A DNA stretch of 64,000 nucleotides from Falsihalocynthiibacter sp042445055. Its GTDB lineage: Bacteria > Pseudomonadota > Alphaproteobacteria > Rhodobacterales > Rhodobacteraceae. The stretch covers positions 930,001-994,000 of the forward strand of contig NZ_CP170339.1 in NCBI RefSeq assembly GCF_042445055.1, given 5' to 3'. A program made the translations under genes and the position numbers. Below, piece by piece: positions 34,062 to 43,426 of this stretch (positions are counted from its first letter, which is position 1; every line of letters begins with the position of its first letter). The notes below the pieces were generated by a model, which saw only the letters and a program-made list of their open reading frames with translations, was not told the DNA's origin and made no database searches.

Positions 34062-34786
34062 GGGTAGGTGATAGTCGCGCCATCGGCCTCCATTTGGCCG
34101 GTTGCGCGGTCAAAGCGCAAATACGCAATCGCGCGCCCCTCGGCCTGTGAGTAAAGAGTTCCAACAGCTTTTCCCTCACTTGTAATTGGCGTTCCAATCT
34201 CTGCGCTACCATTCATGCTGACTGTCGCGAGTCCTTTGCGAAGTTCCGTTTTGTGCTTCATCCGCGCCGTAACCTCTTGGCCGACATAGCACCCCTTTTT
34301 GAAATCAACGCCGTTCAGTCGCTCAAATCCTGCTTCAAGGATGTAGGTGTCCAGAGTGAGTTCGATACCCGTTTCTGGAACGCAATGCGCCACGCGCAGT
34401 GCCGTCATATCCGGAATATCTTCTGATCCTTCGCCATAGCACCGCCAGCCTAAAGCTGGATTACGGGGATCTGCGAACGCTCCCTCTGGAGTATCGCCGA
34501 GGCCACAAGATACCGCTAGGTCGGATGCCGCAATCGACACATCTGCGCGTAGCTTGTACATCGTGAGGCGCTGCGCGAGCGCATCTGCGAGTGTGGCGCT
34601 AACATCCAGAAGTATATCGTTTTCACGCCGCAACAGGAAGAAATCGGCGATGTATTTCCCCTGTGGCGTCAAGAGTGCTGCATAAACAAGCCCGCTCCGC
34701 GTAACATCATTGGTCACGAGCCCTTGAAGGAAATCGACGCGGTCAGCGCCAGAAAACGTGAAAATCTTGCGAGTGTGTTGCGTCAT
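34058..34786 (-). CDS. ygfZ: YgfZ/GcvT-like tRNA-modifying/iron-sulfur cluster protein
   Basis: A 242-residue folate-binding protein of the GcvT fold. The signature K-G-C-Y-x-G-Q-E is present as KKGCYVGQEVTARMKHK, including the Cys needed for function in E. coli YgfZ. The family helps repair or assemble certain Fe-S enzymes. The N-terminal FSGADRVDFLQGLVTNDV is typical. It is monocistronic and its 3' end overlaps efp by 4 bases on the opposite strand. Confidence 0.9.
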   Translation of the reverse strand: MTQHTRKIFTFSGADRVDFLQGLVTNDVTRSGLVYAALLTPQGKYIADFFLLRRENDILLDVSATLADALAQRLTMYKLRADVSIAASDLAVSCGLGDTPEGAFADPRNPALGWRCYGEGSEDIPDMTALRVAHCVPETGIELTLDTYILEAGFERLNGVDFKKGCYVGQEVTARMKHKTELRKGLATVSMNGSAEIGTPITSEGKAVGTLYSQAEGRAIAYLRFDRATGQMEADGATITYP

Positions 34787-34870
34787 ATTCCGCTCCTCTT
34801 TTGCAGCAGGACTTAATATAGATGGAAAGTGCGCGGGTTACAGCGCCAAATACATAGAAACGAACCGAAA

Positions 34871-35551
34871 ATGCGCGCACCTCTCACGATTGTTATTCCC
34901 ATTTTGAACGCTCAGGAGGAGCTTGGCGATACGCTTTCCTCGTTGATGGAGGGATTGCATGCGGGGCTTATTCGCGAGCTGATCGTATCTGACGGTGGTT
35001 CGGATGACGATACGCTCGAGATCGCGCGGATGGCGGGTGCCGAAATTATCGAAGGGCCAAAAGGCCGCGGCGGACAGTTAATGCGTGGCGCGGAACGAGC
35101 ATCGGGAGAATGGCTTCTGTTTCTTCATGCAGATACGCATTTGAGGCAGGGTTGGAGCGATGATGTCGCGCGATTTATTTCGCACGAGGAATACGCAGGT
35201 TACGGTCGGCTTGAGTTTCGTGATGCGGGGCTGTGGGGCACGGTGATTGCCGGTGGCGCGAACTTTCGGTCGCGGCTGTTTGGATTGCCATATGGCGATC
35301 AAGGGTTGCTTATTTCGCGTTCATTATATGCGCAAATCGGTGGCTATCGCGATATTCCATTGATGGAGGACGTGGCGATTGCCAAGCTCCTCAAGCGTCG
35401 TCTTAAGCCATGTGGTTTCACAGCAAGGACGAGCGCCGCCCGATATCAGCAGGCGGGGTATATTCGTCGCGTTTTGCATAATTGGGTGCTGCTCGGGCGA
35501 TATAAATTGGGCGCCGATCCGCAAACTCTAGCGGATAGTTACCGCAAATAG
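34871..35551 (+). CDS. Family 2 glycosyltransferase (TIGR04283-like)
   Basis: A 226-residue GT-A glycosyltransferase with IVIPILNAQEELGDTL, the nucleotide-binding SDGGSDDDT, and FLHADTHL in place of the DxD motif. The pattern GPKGRGGQLMRGAERASGEW is typical of TIGR04283, a group found in marine bacteria and linked by some to arsenosugar synthesis. No arsenic genes are adjacent, so the acceptor is unknown. ATG 34871 was chosen because it starts directly before the first beta strand. It is convergent with the ABC exporter, 4 bases apart. Confidence 0.82.
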   Translation: MRAPLTIVIPILNAQEELGDTLSSLMEGLHAGLIRELIVSDGGSDDDTLEIARMAGAEIIEGPKGRGGQLMRGAERASGEWLLFLHADTHLRQGWSDDVARFISHEEYAGYGRLEFRDAGLWGTVIAGGANFRSRLFGLPYGDQGLLISRSLYAQIGGYRDIPLMEDVAIAKLLKRRLKPCGFTARTSAARYQQAGYIRRVLHNWVLLGRYKLGADPQTLADSYRK

Positions 35552-35555
35552 CGGA

Positions 35556-37355
35556 TCACTCGCTTTCCTCTGGTGACTCGAACTGAAGCGCATAGAGGGC
35601 GGCATAAGCGCCATCCTTAGCAAGCAGTTCGTCGTGTGTGCCTTCTTCGACGACGCGGCCCTGATCCATCACGACAATCTTGTGCGCATTACGAACTGTT
35701 GAAAGACGGTGCGCGATCACAATTGTTGTACGATCTTTGGCAAGCTCCTCAAGCGCCTCCTGAACCAATACCTCAGAGCGGGCATCAAGCGCCGATGTTG
35801 CCTCATCAAGCAACAGGATTGGAGAGCGTCGCAATAGGGCGCGTGCAATGGCAATCCTTTGACGCTGCCCGCCAGATAGGTTGGTGCCGCGCGGCCCAGC
35901 GGGTGAGTCCATGCCAAGGGGCATCTTTTCGAGGAAATCGGTGACATGGGCAGCGTCCAGAGCGGCCTGAAGATCTTCTTCAGAGATGCCTTTCTGTCCC
36001 ATTAGGATGTTGTCGCGGAGTGTCTCGTCAAACAAGAGCGAGTCTTGTGAAACCACAGAAAACGCGGTGCGTAAAGTCGCGAGATCAAAGCTATCTACGC
36101 GCTTGCCGCCGACCAGAACGTCGCCGCTATCAGGTTCAATCAGACGTGTCAGAAGATTGAAAACGGTGCTTTTCCCCGCGCCAGAGGCACCAACCAGCGC
36201 GGTAGTTTCGCCCGCTTTGGCTAGGAAGCTGGTGCCGCGCAATACGGGCGTGTCGTCATAGTTGAACGAAACAGCGTCGAGCTCAATATCGCCATTAAAG
36301 CTAGAGGTATCGGTGCTGGCATCACCCTTATTAACAATGGTCGGCTTTTCATCGAACAGCCGATAGAGGCGCTCAAGGCTCGCGGCGGCAACGTGCCATG
36401 TACCCGCAACTGATCCAAGCCGACGCATCGGTTGAAAACAGAGCGCCATCGCCGAGAAAAAGCTCATGAACTGGCCAACCGTTTTGTCGCCCGAGATAAT
36501 GTCTTGTCCGCCCACAATGAGCACGCCGAGAAAACCAAAGCCCGAAATGACATCAATCATCGAGGGGATCATTGCGCGACCCGCTGCGGTGCGGATTTCC
36601 GCGGAAACGATGCGCTTGATGATACCGTCAAAACGGCTCTGTTGATACGTTTCCATGATGTTGAGTTTGATCGGGTTGATGCCGTGGAAAACCTCGTCCA
36701 ACTGCGTTGATCGCAAACTTGCCTGCGCCCGAAGGCCCATGGTTTTCTTGCGGATATAGCGTTGAAGAACGAGCATCGGCAAAAGCAGGAGCGGGATGCC
36801 GCCAACTGCGATAACGGTCCAGAGCCAGTCAACCTTTACGGCTACAAAGAGCAATGCGACAAGCGAGATGATGTCACGTCCGACGCCTGAAATGACAACA
36901 CCCCAAACCCCCTGAACCGCCAGCGTATCGCCTTGAACACGTTCCATCAGACCGCCGGGGGCGTTCTTTTGAAAGAACTGGCTGTCGAGCGTCATGAGAT
37001 GCCCGAGCAGGTCCTTCTGCATATTCGTCGATGTGCGTTGCGCCACCGTTGTCAGGATCGTTTTCTGCGCAAGGTTGCTTGCTGCACGCGCGAGGAATAG
37101 GCCCACGATGATCGCTCCAACGCGCCAGATCGCAGCGGATTCGCCACTGATGAAAACATCATCGAACATCGGCTGAAGCATATAAGAAAGAAGTCCGAGC
37201 GAGCCGCCCTCAATAACCATAAAGAAGAACGCGATGCACATGAGGCCCGAGTATCTCTTTAGATAATCGTTCCACAAACGCCCAAATAGATGGCGCGATG
37301 TATAGATTTCGTCTGTTAGGGGATCGCTGGAACTTACTTGAGGGGAAACGGGCAA
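35556..37355 (-). CDS. MsbA-like ABC exporter (fused permease and ATPase)
   Basis: A 599-residue half-transporter: six membrane helices in the first 330 residues, then an ATPase with Walker A GASGAGKST, Q-loop VVSQDSLLFD, signature LSGGQRQRIAIARALL, Walker B ILLLDEATSALD and H-loop VIAHRLSTV. The closest familiar family is MsbA, which flips lipid A-core across the inner membrane as a homodimer; other lipid or polysaccharide exporters of this class are possible. It stands alone on the minus strand. Confidence 0.88.
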   Translation of the reverse strand: MPVSPQVSSSDPLTDEIYTSRHLFGRLWNDYLKRYSGLMCIAFFFMVIEGGSLGLLSYMLQPMFDDVFISGESAAIWRVGAIIVGLFLARAASNLAQKTILTTVAQRTSTNMQKDLLGHLMTLDSQFFQKNAPGGLMERVQGDTLAVQGVWGVVISGVGRDIISLVALLFVAVKVDWLWTVIAVGGIPLLLLPMLVLQRYIRKKTMGLRAQASLRSTQLDEVFHGINPIKLNIMETYQQSRFDGIIKRIVSAEIRTAAGRAMIPSMIDVISGFGFLGVLIVGGQDIISGDKTVGQFMSFFSAMALCFQPMRRLGSVAGTWHVAAASLERLYRLFDEKPTIVNKGDASTDTSSFNGDIELDAVSFNYDDTPVLRGTSFLAKAGETTALVGASGAGKSTVFNLLTRLIEPDSGDVLVGGKRVDSFDLATLRTAFSVVSQDSLLFDETLRDNILMGQKGISEEDLQAALDAAHVTDFLEKMPLGMDSPAGPRGTNLSGGQRQRIAIARALLRRSPILLLDEATSALDARSEVLVQEALEELAKDRTTIVIAHRLSTVRNAHKIVVMDQGRVVEEGTHDELLAKDGAYAALYALQFESPEESE

Positions 37356-37494
37356 AATAGCCTCTCCTTCGCGGGAAAAGTGGCTAAATACCTAACGATG
37401 AAATCCCAGTGTTGCAAGTGACGGTCGGAGCGATTGACGCCCCTCAATTTCGCGCGTAATCGAATTGGGAACGAATTTCTCAACGGAGTTGACT

Positions 37495-38694
37495 ATGAGC
37501 CTCGCCAATGGCCGCCGCTACCTTGCTATCCCTGGTCCTTCGGTCATGCCTGACCGTGTGCTTCAGGCCATGCAGCAGGCAGCTCCGAACATCTATACTG
37601 GCCCATTGATTGATCTGACGGCGAGCTTGATTCCGGACCTCAAGACCGTGGCGGGGACAAAACACCGCGCGGCGATCTACATCGCAAATGGTCACGGTAT
37701 TTGGGAGGCTGCTCTTTCGAACACGCTTTCACGCGGCGACAAGGTTCTGGTGTTGGCGACGGGGCGCTTTGGGATTGGTTGGGGCGAGATGGCCGCTGCT
37801 GTGGGCATCCAAACCGAAGTGCTTGATTTCGGGCTTCATTCGACGCTCGACCTCGATCGTGTGAAGGCAGCACTCATCGCTGATACAGCGCATGAAATCA
37901 AAGCGATCACGACCGTTCATGTCGATACATCGACGTCGTTCCGCAATGATATCAAAGCGCTAAGAGAGGCTATCGATGCTACGGGCCACCCCGCTTTGTT
38001 GATGGTCGACTGTATCGCCTCGCTTGGTTGTGACGAGTTTCAGATGGACGCTTGGGGTGTTGATGTAATGATCTCCGCCAGCCAAAAGGGGCTGATGACT
38101 CCGCCGGGGATTGGATTTGTATTCTATAATCCCAAAGCAGAAGAGGCGCGCGCCAAAGTCGATGTCGTGTCGAAGTATTGGGATTGGACGCCACGCGGTA
38201 ACCCCCAAGAGTACTATGAGTATTTCGGCGGTACGGCACCAACGCATCACCTTTTTGCCCTGCGCGAAGCGCTGAATATGCTGGTTCACGAGGAAGGTCT
38301 CGCGAATGTTTATCGCCGTCATGCGACTCTGGCCAAAGCCATTTGGGCCGCGTTGGATGCTTGGGGAGTCGGTAGCTCGATTGAGATGAACGTAAAGGAC
38401 CCCGCTCTTCGTAGCCATGCGGTCACGTCCGTGAAAATCGAAGCCCCATTGGGAACGGCGTTGCGGGATTACCTGAGTGAAAACTTGGGTGTTACGTTGG
38501 GCATCGGGCTAGGAATGGCCGCAGGTGGTACACCAGAATGGCACGGATATTTCCGTATCGGACACATGGGCCACGTGAACGCGCATATGGTTCTGGGAAC
38601 GCTGGCATGTATTGATGCCGGACTAAAGGCGCTTGATATTCCGCACGGCGATGGTGCTCTAGATGCCGCAACGCGCGTGATCGCTCAGGCCTAA
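37495..38694 (+). CDS. Class V PLP aminotransferase (alanine/serine-glyoxylate aminotransferase family)
   Basis: A 399-residue fold-type I enzyme. It starts YLAIPGPSVMPDRVL, the usual N-terminus of the serine/alanine-glyoxylate group, binds PLP through the Lys in SASQKGLMTPPG and has VHVDTSTS and VDCIASLGCDEF in the core. These enzymes transfer an amino group from serine or alanine to glyoxylate, connecting photorespiratory-type or C1 metabolism. ATG 37495 is preceded by GGAG. The 3' end overlaps the convergent aminotransferase by 4 bases. Exact substrate unknown. Confidence 0.88.
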   Translation: MSLANGRRYLAIPGPSVMPDRVLQAMQQAAPNIYTGPLIDLTASLIPDLKTVAGTKHRAAIYIANGHGIWEAALSNTLSRGDKVLVLATGRFGIGWGEMAAAVGIQTEVLDFGLHSTLDLDRVKAALIADTAHEIKAITTVHVDTSTSFRNDIKALREAIDATGHPALLMVDCIASLGCDEFQMDAWGVDVMISASQKGLMTPPGIGFVFYNPKAEEARAKVDVVSKYWDWTPRGNPQEYYEYFGGTAPTHHLFALREALNMLVHEEGLANVYRRHATLAKAIWAALDAWGVGSSIEMNVKDPALRSHAVTSVKIEAPLGTALRDYLSENLGVTLGIGLGMAAGGTPEWHGYFRIGHMGHVNAHMVLGTLACIDAGLKALDIPHGDGALDAATRVIAQA

Positions 38695-39797
38695 GTGCGC
38701 GCAGCCTTAAGCGCAAGCGGGAGGGCCTTCGCAAACAGCGCAACGTCGTCCTGCGGCGCAGTTGAAATGCGAATACAGCGATCCTGTGGCGCAACGAAGG
38801 GCATCCGCACAAAGATGTCGCGCGCAAGCAATTCGGCCAACACCCGACGCGCAAAATCGCCGTCCTGACCACAATCGATGGTGACGAAATTCGTAGCAGA
38901 CGGAATGGCCTCAAGCCCATTCGCACGCGCTATTTCGTAAATTGTCTCGCGCGCAGTACTCACGTTATCGAGTGTCTCGCGCAGGTATTCCTCGTCCTTG
39001 AGGGCGGCGAGGGCTCCGTCTTGCGAGATACGTGACAGGCCAAAGTGGTTTCGGATTTTGTGGAAGTTCTCGATGATATCTGCATGACCGATTGCATACC
39101 CGATACGCGCGCCCGCCATACCGTAGGCCTTTGAAAAGGTGCGCATTCTGATGACTTGCAGGTTAGTTACGTCAATGGCCGGCGCAGTTCCGTGCGGCGC
39201 AAATTCAATGTAGGCTTCGTCGAGAATAAGAAGGCAGCCCTCAGGAAGCGCCTCAATCATCTCTATGATCATCTCGTCATAGTGCCACGTGCCCATCGGG
39301 TTGTCGGGATTGGCGATATAGACGATCTTGGCCCCGACTTCGTGGGCTTTGGCGGCTAAGGCCTTGGGGTCTTCGTGGTCGCCCATATACGGCACCGCTT
39401 CGATTTTCCCACCAAATCCTGCGACGTGATAATTCAGCGTGGGATAAGCCCCCGCAGAGGTCACAACGATATCATCTTGCTCAACAAACAATCGCACCGC
39501 ATAGCCGAGAAGGCCGTCGATCCCCTCACCAACAAGGATGTTGTCAGGCGCAACTCCGTGCTTGTCGGCGAGCGCATGGCGGAGGTCATGGCTCTGTGCA
39601 TCGCCATACATCCAAACTTCGCTCGCCGCTTTTTCCATCGCGTGGATGGCTCGTGGCGAAGGACCAAAGACGCTCTCGTTCGCTCCTAAACGCGCCGCAA
39701 ATTTCTTGCCGCGCGCCCGTTCCTGAGTTTCTGGCCCGACAAATGGGACTGATGCAGGAAGGGATTGGGCGAGGCGGGTTGTTTGCGGAGCTTTCAT
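38691..39797 (-). CDS. HisC-like PLP aminotransferase
   Basis: A 368-residue fold-type I aminotransferase of the histidinol-phosphate aminotransferase family. Motifs include LGANESVFGPSP, YGDAQSHDLRHAL, YIANPDNPMGTW, ILDEAYIEF and the PLP Lys in RTFSKAYGMAGARIGYA. No his gene is nearby, so it could equally be an aromatic or other amino-acid aminotransferase. It is 50 bases downstream of valS on the same strand and may be cotranscribed with it. Confidence 0.85.
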   Translation of the reverse strand: MKAPQTTRLAQSLPASVPFVGPETQERARGKKFAARLGANESVFGPSPRAIHAMEKAASEVWMYGDAQSHDLRHALADKHGVAPDNILVGEGIDGLLGYAVRLFVEQDDIVVTSAGAYPTLNYHVAGFGGKIEAVPYMGDHEDPKALAAKAHEVGAKIVYIANPDNPMGTWHYDEMIIEMIEALPEGCLLILDEAYIEFAPHGTAPAIDVTNLQVIRMRTFSKAYGMAGARIGYAIGHADIIENFHKIRNHFGLSRISQDGALAALKDEEYLRETLDNVSTARETIYEIARANGLEAIPSATNFVTIDCGQDGDFARRVLAELLARDIFVRMPFVAPQDRCIRISTAPQDDVALFAKALPLALKAART

Positions 39798-39847
39798 TGA
39801 ACGTCCTCTATCGTTGTAGCGGGACCGTCGGAACGGCCCCTGCCAGT

Positions 39848-42709
39848 TTAAGCAAGATCAGCGAGTCGCTTAAGTGCAGCCTCCAACTTGTCGGCTTCGG
39901 CTTCAAGCTCTGCGAGGCGCGCGCGGCTCTCGGCAACAACTTCTTCTGGCGCAGATGCAACAAACTTGGGATTGCCAAGACGCCCCTTAAGGCCACCGTA
40001 CTCTTTGCGTTGCTTCTCTTGTGCTTTTTCAAGGCGCGCTTTCTCGGCATCAAGGTCGATGATGTCGGCAATAGGAAGCGCGAACGTACCACCCTGTACC
40101 GCAATCGTGACGCACCCTTTGGGCAGATCAGCAACCGGCTCGATGCTCTCGATACGTGCGAGCTTGCATACCAGCGCTTCGTTACGTGCCAGTGCGTTTT
40201 GCGCCTTATCATCCAACTGAAGCTGCAACATCGGCAGTTTCGCCCCCGCAGGAACGCGCATTTCGGCACGGATAGATCGGATCGCTTCGATCAGCCCAAT
40301 GACCCAGTTCATCTCGGAGTCGGCGTCTTGGTTCATCAAGTCTTCGCCGTATGTCGGCCAATCTGTGTGGATCAGCATCTTGGGGCGTTCGGAGATTGAG
40401 GACCAAAGTTCCTCAGTGATGAATGGCATAATCGGATGCAGTAGGATCAGGCACTGGTCGATAACCCATGCCATTGTCGCGCGCGTTTCCGCGATAATTG
40501 CGTCATCCTCGGAGTAGAAGAGAGGCTTGGCAAATTCAACGTACCAGTCACACACTTTGCCCCAAGTGAAAGCATAGAGAGTGTTGGCAGCATCATTGAA
40601 ACGGTAGGCTTCGAGTGCTGCGTCCACGTCGATGCGTGCCTTGGCGGCTTCTCCGATGATCCACTTGTTGGCGGTTTGCTTTACAGATGTCGGATCAAAG
40701 TCCGTCTTGGGAACACATTCGTTCATCTCGGCAAAGCGCGCAGCGTTCCAGAGTTTGGTACCAAAGTTGCGATAACCTTTGATGCGGTCCTCGGAGAGTT
40801 TGAGAACACCGCCCATCGCGGCCATTTGCGCCATCGTAAAGCGCAACGCATCCGCACCATAGACGTCCACAATTTCCAGTGGGTCAATGACGTTGCCGCG
40901 CGTCTTGGACATTTTCTCGCCCTTCTCGTCGCGCACGAGTTGGTGGAGATAAACCGTATGGAACGGGTCTTTGCCTTCGACGGCTTGAGACATCATCATC
41001 ATCCGCGCCACCCAGAAGAACAGAATATCCTGCCCGGTGATCAACACATCTGATGGATAGTATTTCTCTAGTTCAGGCGTCTGCTCGGGCCAGCCAAGCG
41101 TGCCCATGGGCCAAAGCCCAGACGAGAACCACGTATCCAACACGTCTGGATCGCGCGCGAGTACCTTATCACCAGCTTGCGCCTGCGCTTCTTCTTCTGT
41201 TGCGGCACAATAGAAATTGCCCTCGTCATCATACCAAACTGGTACCTGATGTCCCCACCAAAGTTGGCGGGAAATGCACCATGGCTCGATGTTCTCAAGC
41301 CAATGATAAAAGACCTTCTCACCACTTTCTGGCATGATCTTCACGCGACCTTCACGCACAGCGTTAAGGGCTGGGTCAACGATCTTGGAGGTGTCCACAA
41401 ACCATTGGTCAGTCAGCAATGGCTCAATCACAACCTTGGAGCGGTCGCCAAACGGCTGCATGATTTTCTTGTTTTCGACATATGGGATCAGCTCTGGCGC
41501 CATGCAAACATCGCCGTCGGTGTTGGGCTGTCCTTCGACCATAACAGCGAGACCTTCGGCGGTGATGTCTGCAATCACCGCTTTGCGGGCTTCGAAACGG
41601 TCCATGCCCCGATAAGCCTCGGGCACGAGGTTCATCGCAGCGATTTTGGCTTCGTCAAAAGTCTCTTCGCCGTTCGCAATGCGTTGTGCGGTTGCGGCTT
41701 CTTCGGCATAGGGGCGTCCGTCGCTGCGCATCGCCGCTTTGGTGTCCATCAGGTTGTACATCGGAATGCCGCCACGTTTGGCGACCTGATAGTCGTTGAA
41801 ATCATGTGCACCGGTGATTTTCACAGCACCAGAACCAAAATCCATCTCAGGGTATTCGTCCGTGATGATCGGAATCAGGCGGCGGCTCTCTTTCGGGCCG
41901 ATCGGAATTTCGCAAAGCATACCAACGATGGGCGCATAGCGTTCATCATCTGGGTGAACAGCAACCGCGCCATCGCCTAGCATGGTTTCAGGGCGCGTCG
42001 TCGCGATGGAAATATAGTCCCGCGTTTCGCGCAGGGTTACGTTGCCATCTTCGTCTTTTTCAACGTATTCGTAGGTCTGGCCATTTGCGAGCGGATATTT
42101 GAAGTGCCACATATGTCCGTCAACTTCGATATTCTCGACCTCAAGATCGGAAATCGCTGTTTCGAAATGTGGGTCCCAGTTAACTAGACGCTTGCCGCGA
42201 TAAATCAGGCCTTTGTTGTACATATCAACGAAGGTTTTCAGCACCGCATCATGGAAGTTCGGATCCATGGTGAACGCTTCGCGTGACCAGTCACAGCTAG
42301 AGCCAAGGCGCTTGAGCTGGTTTTTGATGTTGCCGCCCGATTGCGTTTTCCACTCCCAGACTTTCTCAAGGAATTTTTCGCGACCAAGCTCTGTACGCGA
42401 TGGCTGTTGATCGGCGGCCAGTTTGCGCTCCACGATCATTTGCGTCGCGATCCCTGCGTGGTCGGTGCCGGGTTGCCAGAGCGTGTCGTATCCCTGCATC
42501 CGTTTCTGACGCGTCAGGATATCCTGAAGCGTGTTGTTGAATGCGTGCCCAACGTGTAGGTTCCCCGTAACATTCGGCGGCGGGATCATTATGGAGAATG
42601 TTTCATCGCGCGATGCATTCGCACCTGCTTTGAACGCGCCTTCTTCTTCCCATTTTGCGTAAATGCGTGCTTCTGCTTCACGCGCGTCGAATGTCTTATC
42701 CATCGCCAT
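39848..42709 (-). CDS. valS: Valyl-tRNA synthetase
   Basis: A 953-residue class Ia synthetase that charges tRNA-Val. The HIGH motif appears as NLHVGHAF, the KMSKS motif as EKMSKTRGN, editing-domain motifs such as TTRPETMLGD and GAVKITGAHDFNDY are intact, and the C-terminal coiled coil (EKARLEKAQEKQRKEY to the end) is present. ATG 42709 has GAGGG 6 bases upstream and gives the usual N-terminus; the in-frame extension upstream is not supported. It is followed by the HisC-like gene. Order pcm-tolC-PopZ-like ... valS recalls the Caulobacter locus with a 8.5-kb insertion. Confidence 0.96.
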   Translation of the reverse strand: MAMDKTFDAREAEARIYAKWEEEGAFKAGANASRDETFSIMIPPPNVTGNLHVGHAFNNTLQDILTRQKRMQGYDTLWQPGTDHAGIATQMIVERKLAADQQPSRTELGREKFLEKVWEWKTQSGGNIKNQLKRLGSSCDWSREAFTMDPNFHDAVLKTFVDMYNKGLIYRGKRLVNWDPHFETAISDLEVENIEVDGHMWHFKYPLANGQTYEYVEKDEDGNVTLRETRDYISIATTRPETMLGDGAVAVHPDDERYAPIVGMLCEIPIGPKESRRLIPIITDEYPEMDFGSGAVKITGAHDFNDYQVAKRGGIPMYNLMDTKAAMRSDGRPYAEEAATAQRIANGEETFDEAKIAAMNLVPEAYRGMDRFEARKAVIADITAEGLAVMVEGQPNTDGDVCMAPELIPYVENKKIMQPFGDRSKVVIEPLLTDQWFVDTSKIVDPALNAVREGRVKIMPESGEKVFYHWLENIEPWCISRQLWWGHQVPVWYDDEGNFYCAATEEEAQAQAGDKVLARDPDVLDTWFSSGLWPMGTLGWPEQTPELEKYYPSDVLITGQDILFFWVARMMMMSQAVEGKDPFHTVYLHQLVRDEKGEKMSKTRGNVIDPLEIVDVYGADALRFTMAQMAAMGGVLKLSEDRIKGYRNFGTKLWNAARFAEMNECVPKTDFDPTSVKQTANKWIIGEAAKARIDVDAALEAYRFNDAANTLYAFTWGKVCDWYVEFAKPLFYSEDDAIIAETRATMAWVIDQCLILLHPIMPFITEELWSSISERPKMLIHTDWPTYGEDLMNQDADSEMNWVIGLIEAIRSIRAEMRVPAGAKLPMLQLQLDDKAQNALARNEALVCKLARIESIEPVADLPKGCVTIAVQGGTFALPIADIIDLDAEKARLEKAQEKQRKEYGGLKGRLGNPKFVASAPEEVVAESRARLAELEAEADKLEAALKRLADLA

Positions 42710-42824
42710 TTCGGGCCCTCGATCTGTTCTGTGCATTTTGAATTGCGTCAATAGTGGCGCGTCAAAATCGGTCCCAACTGCATTACCGAATGCATGCCCC
42801 GAGGGGAAGGGGGCGTAGGCTAAT

Positions 42825-43259
42825 TTAGGTTGTTCGATCAAGTTTTGTTGCGAGATGGATCAGACTCTCGCTACTTTTCACACCGCTTATTTCGCCGATA
42901 AGGTCGAGGACATCATTGAGTGCGGGCGGGGTGGGCGCGACGATTTTAAGCAAGAGGTCAAACCGCCCGCTTGTGGTTGAGACATACTCGACCTCTGGGA
43001 TCGTCCGTAGCCCCGCCAAAACCGTGGGGTGGGCGTGCGGCTCGATCGTTAGGAGGACCGTCGTTGTAATGCGTGCCTCTCTTGCCGCATTCCCGACCCG
43101 CAGGGTGTATCCAGCGATGGTGCCGTTCTCTTCTAGTCGCGCGATACGTGCCTGAATAGTGGACCGCGCCACATCCAATTTGCGCGCGAGAACCGCCACC
43201 GATATGCGCGCATCTTGCGTAAGTTGCGCTAGTATGGCCTTGTCCAGAGAGTCTGTCAT
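42825..43259 (-). CDS. Lrp/AsnC family transcriptional regulator
   Basis: A 144-residue regulator with an N-terminal helix-turn-helix (LDKAILAQLTQDARISVAVL, LDVARSTIQARIARLEENG) and a C-terminal RAM ligand-binding domain (TVLAGLRTIPEVEYVSTTSGRFDLLLKI). It probably senses an amino acid or related metabolite. ATG 43259 starts just before the HTH. It is divergent from the CoxL-like gene across a 167-base gap, so it may control that gene; the long upstream extension in frame is rejected because it would occupy this gap. Confidence 0.88.
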   Translation of the reverse strand: MTDSLDKAILAQLTQDARISVAVLARKLDVARSTIQARIARLEENGTIAGYTLRVGNAAREARITTTVLLTIEPHAHPTVLAGLRTIPEVEYVSTTSGRFDLLLKIVAPTPPALNDVLDLIGEISGVKSSESLIHLATKLDRTT

Positions 43260-43426
43260 ATTGCCGCCTTGTATCGTTGATATGATTGTTTGGCTGGTCG
43301 GATTGCTCAACGCAAGAGAAAACAGGAAACCATTCAGCTGGCGGTGCTTGGACTTAGAGTTTTTGCGCCTTGGACTGGACACTTCGGCTTTGGGCGCTAA
43401 AGATGCGGGCAACACGTGGAGGCATT

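Noticed and set aside
39596..41980. Two 267-codon plus-strand frames across valS and the HisC-like gene
   Set aside because: Both are antisense to well-defined enzymes and lack ribosome sites and motifs.
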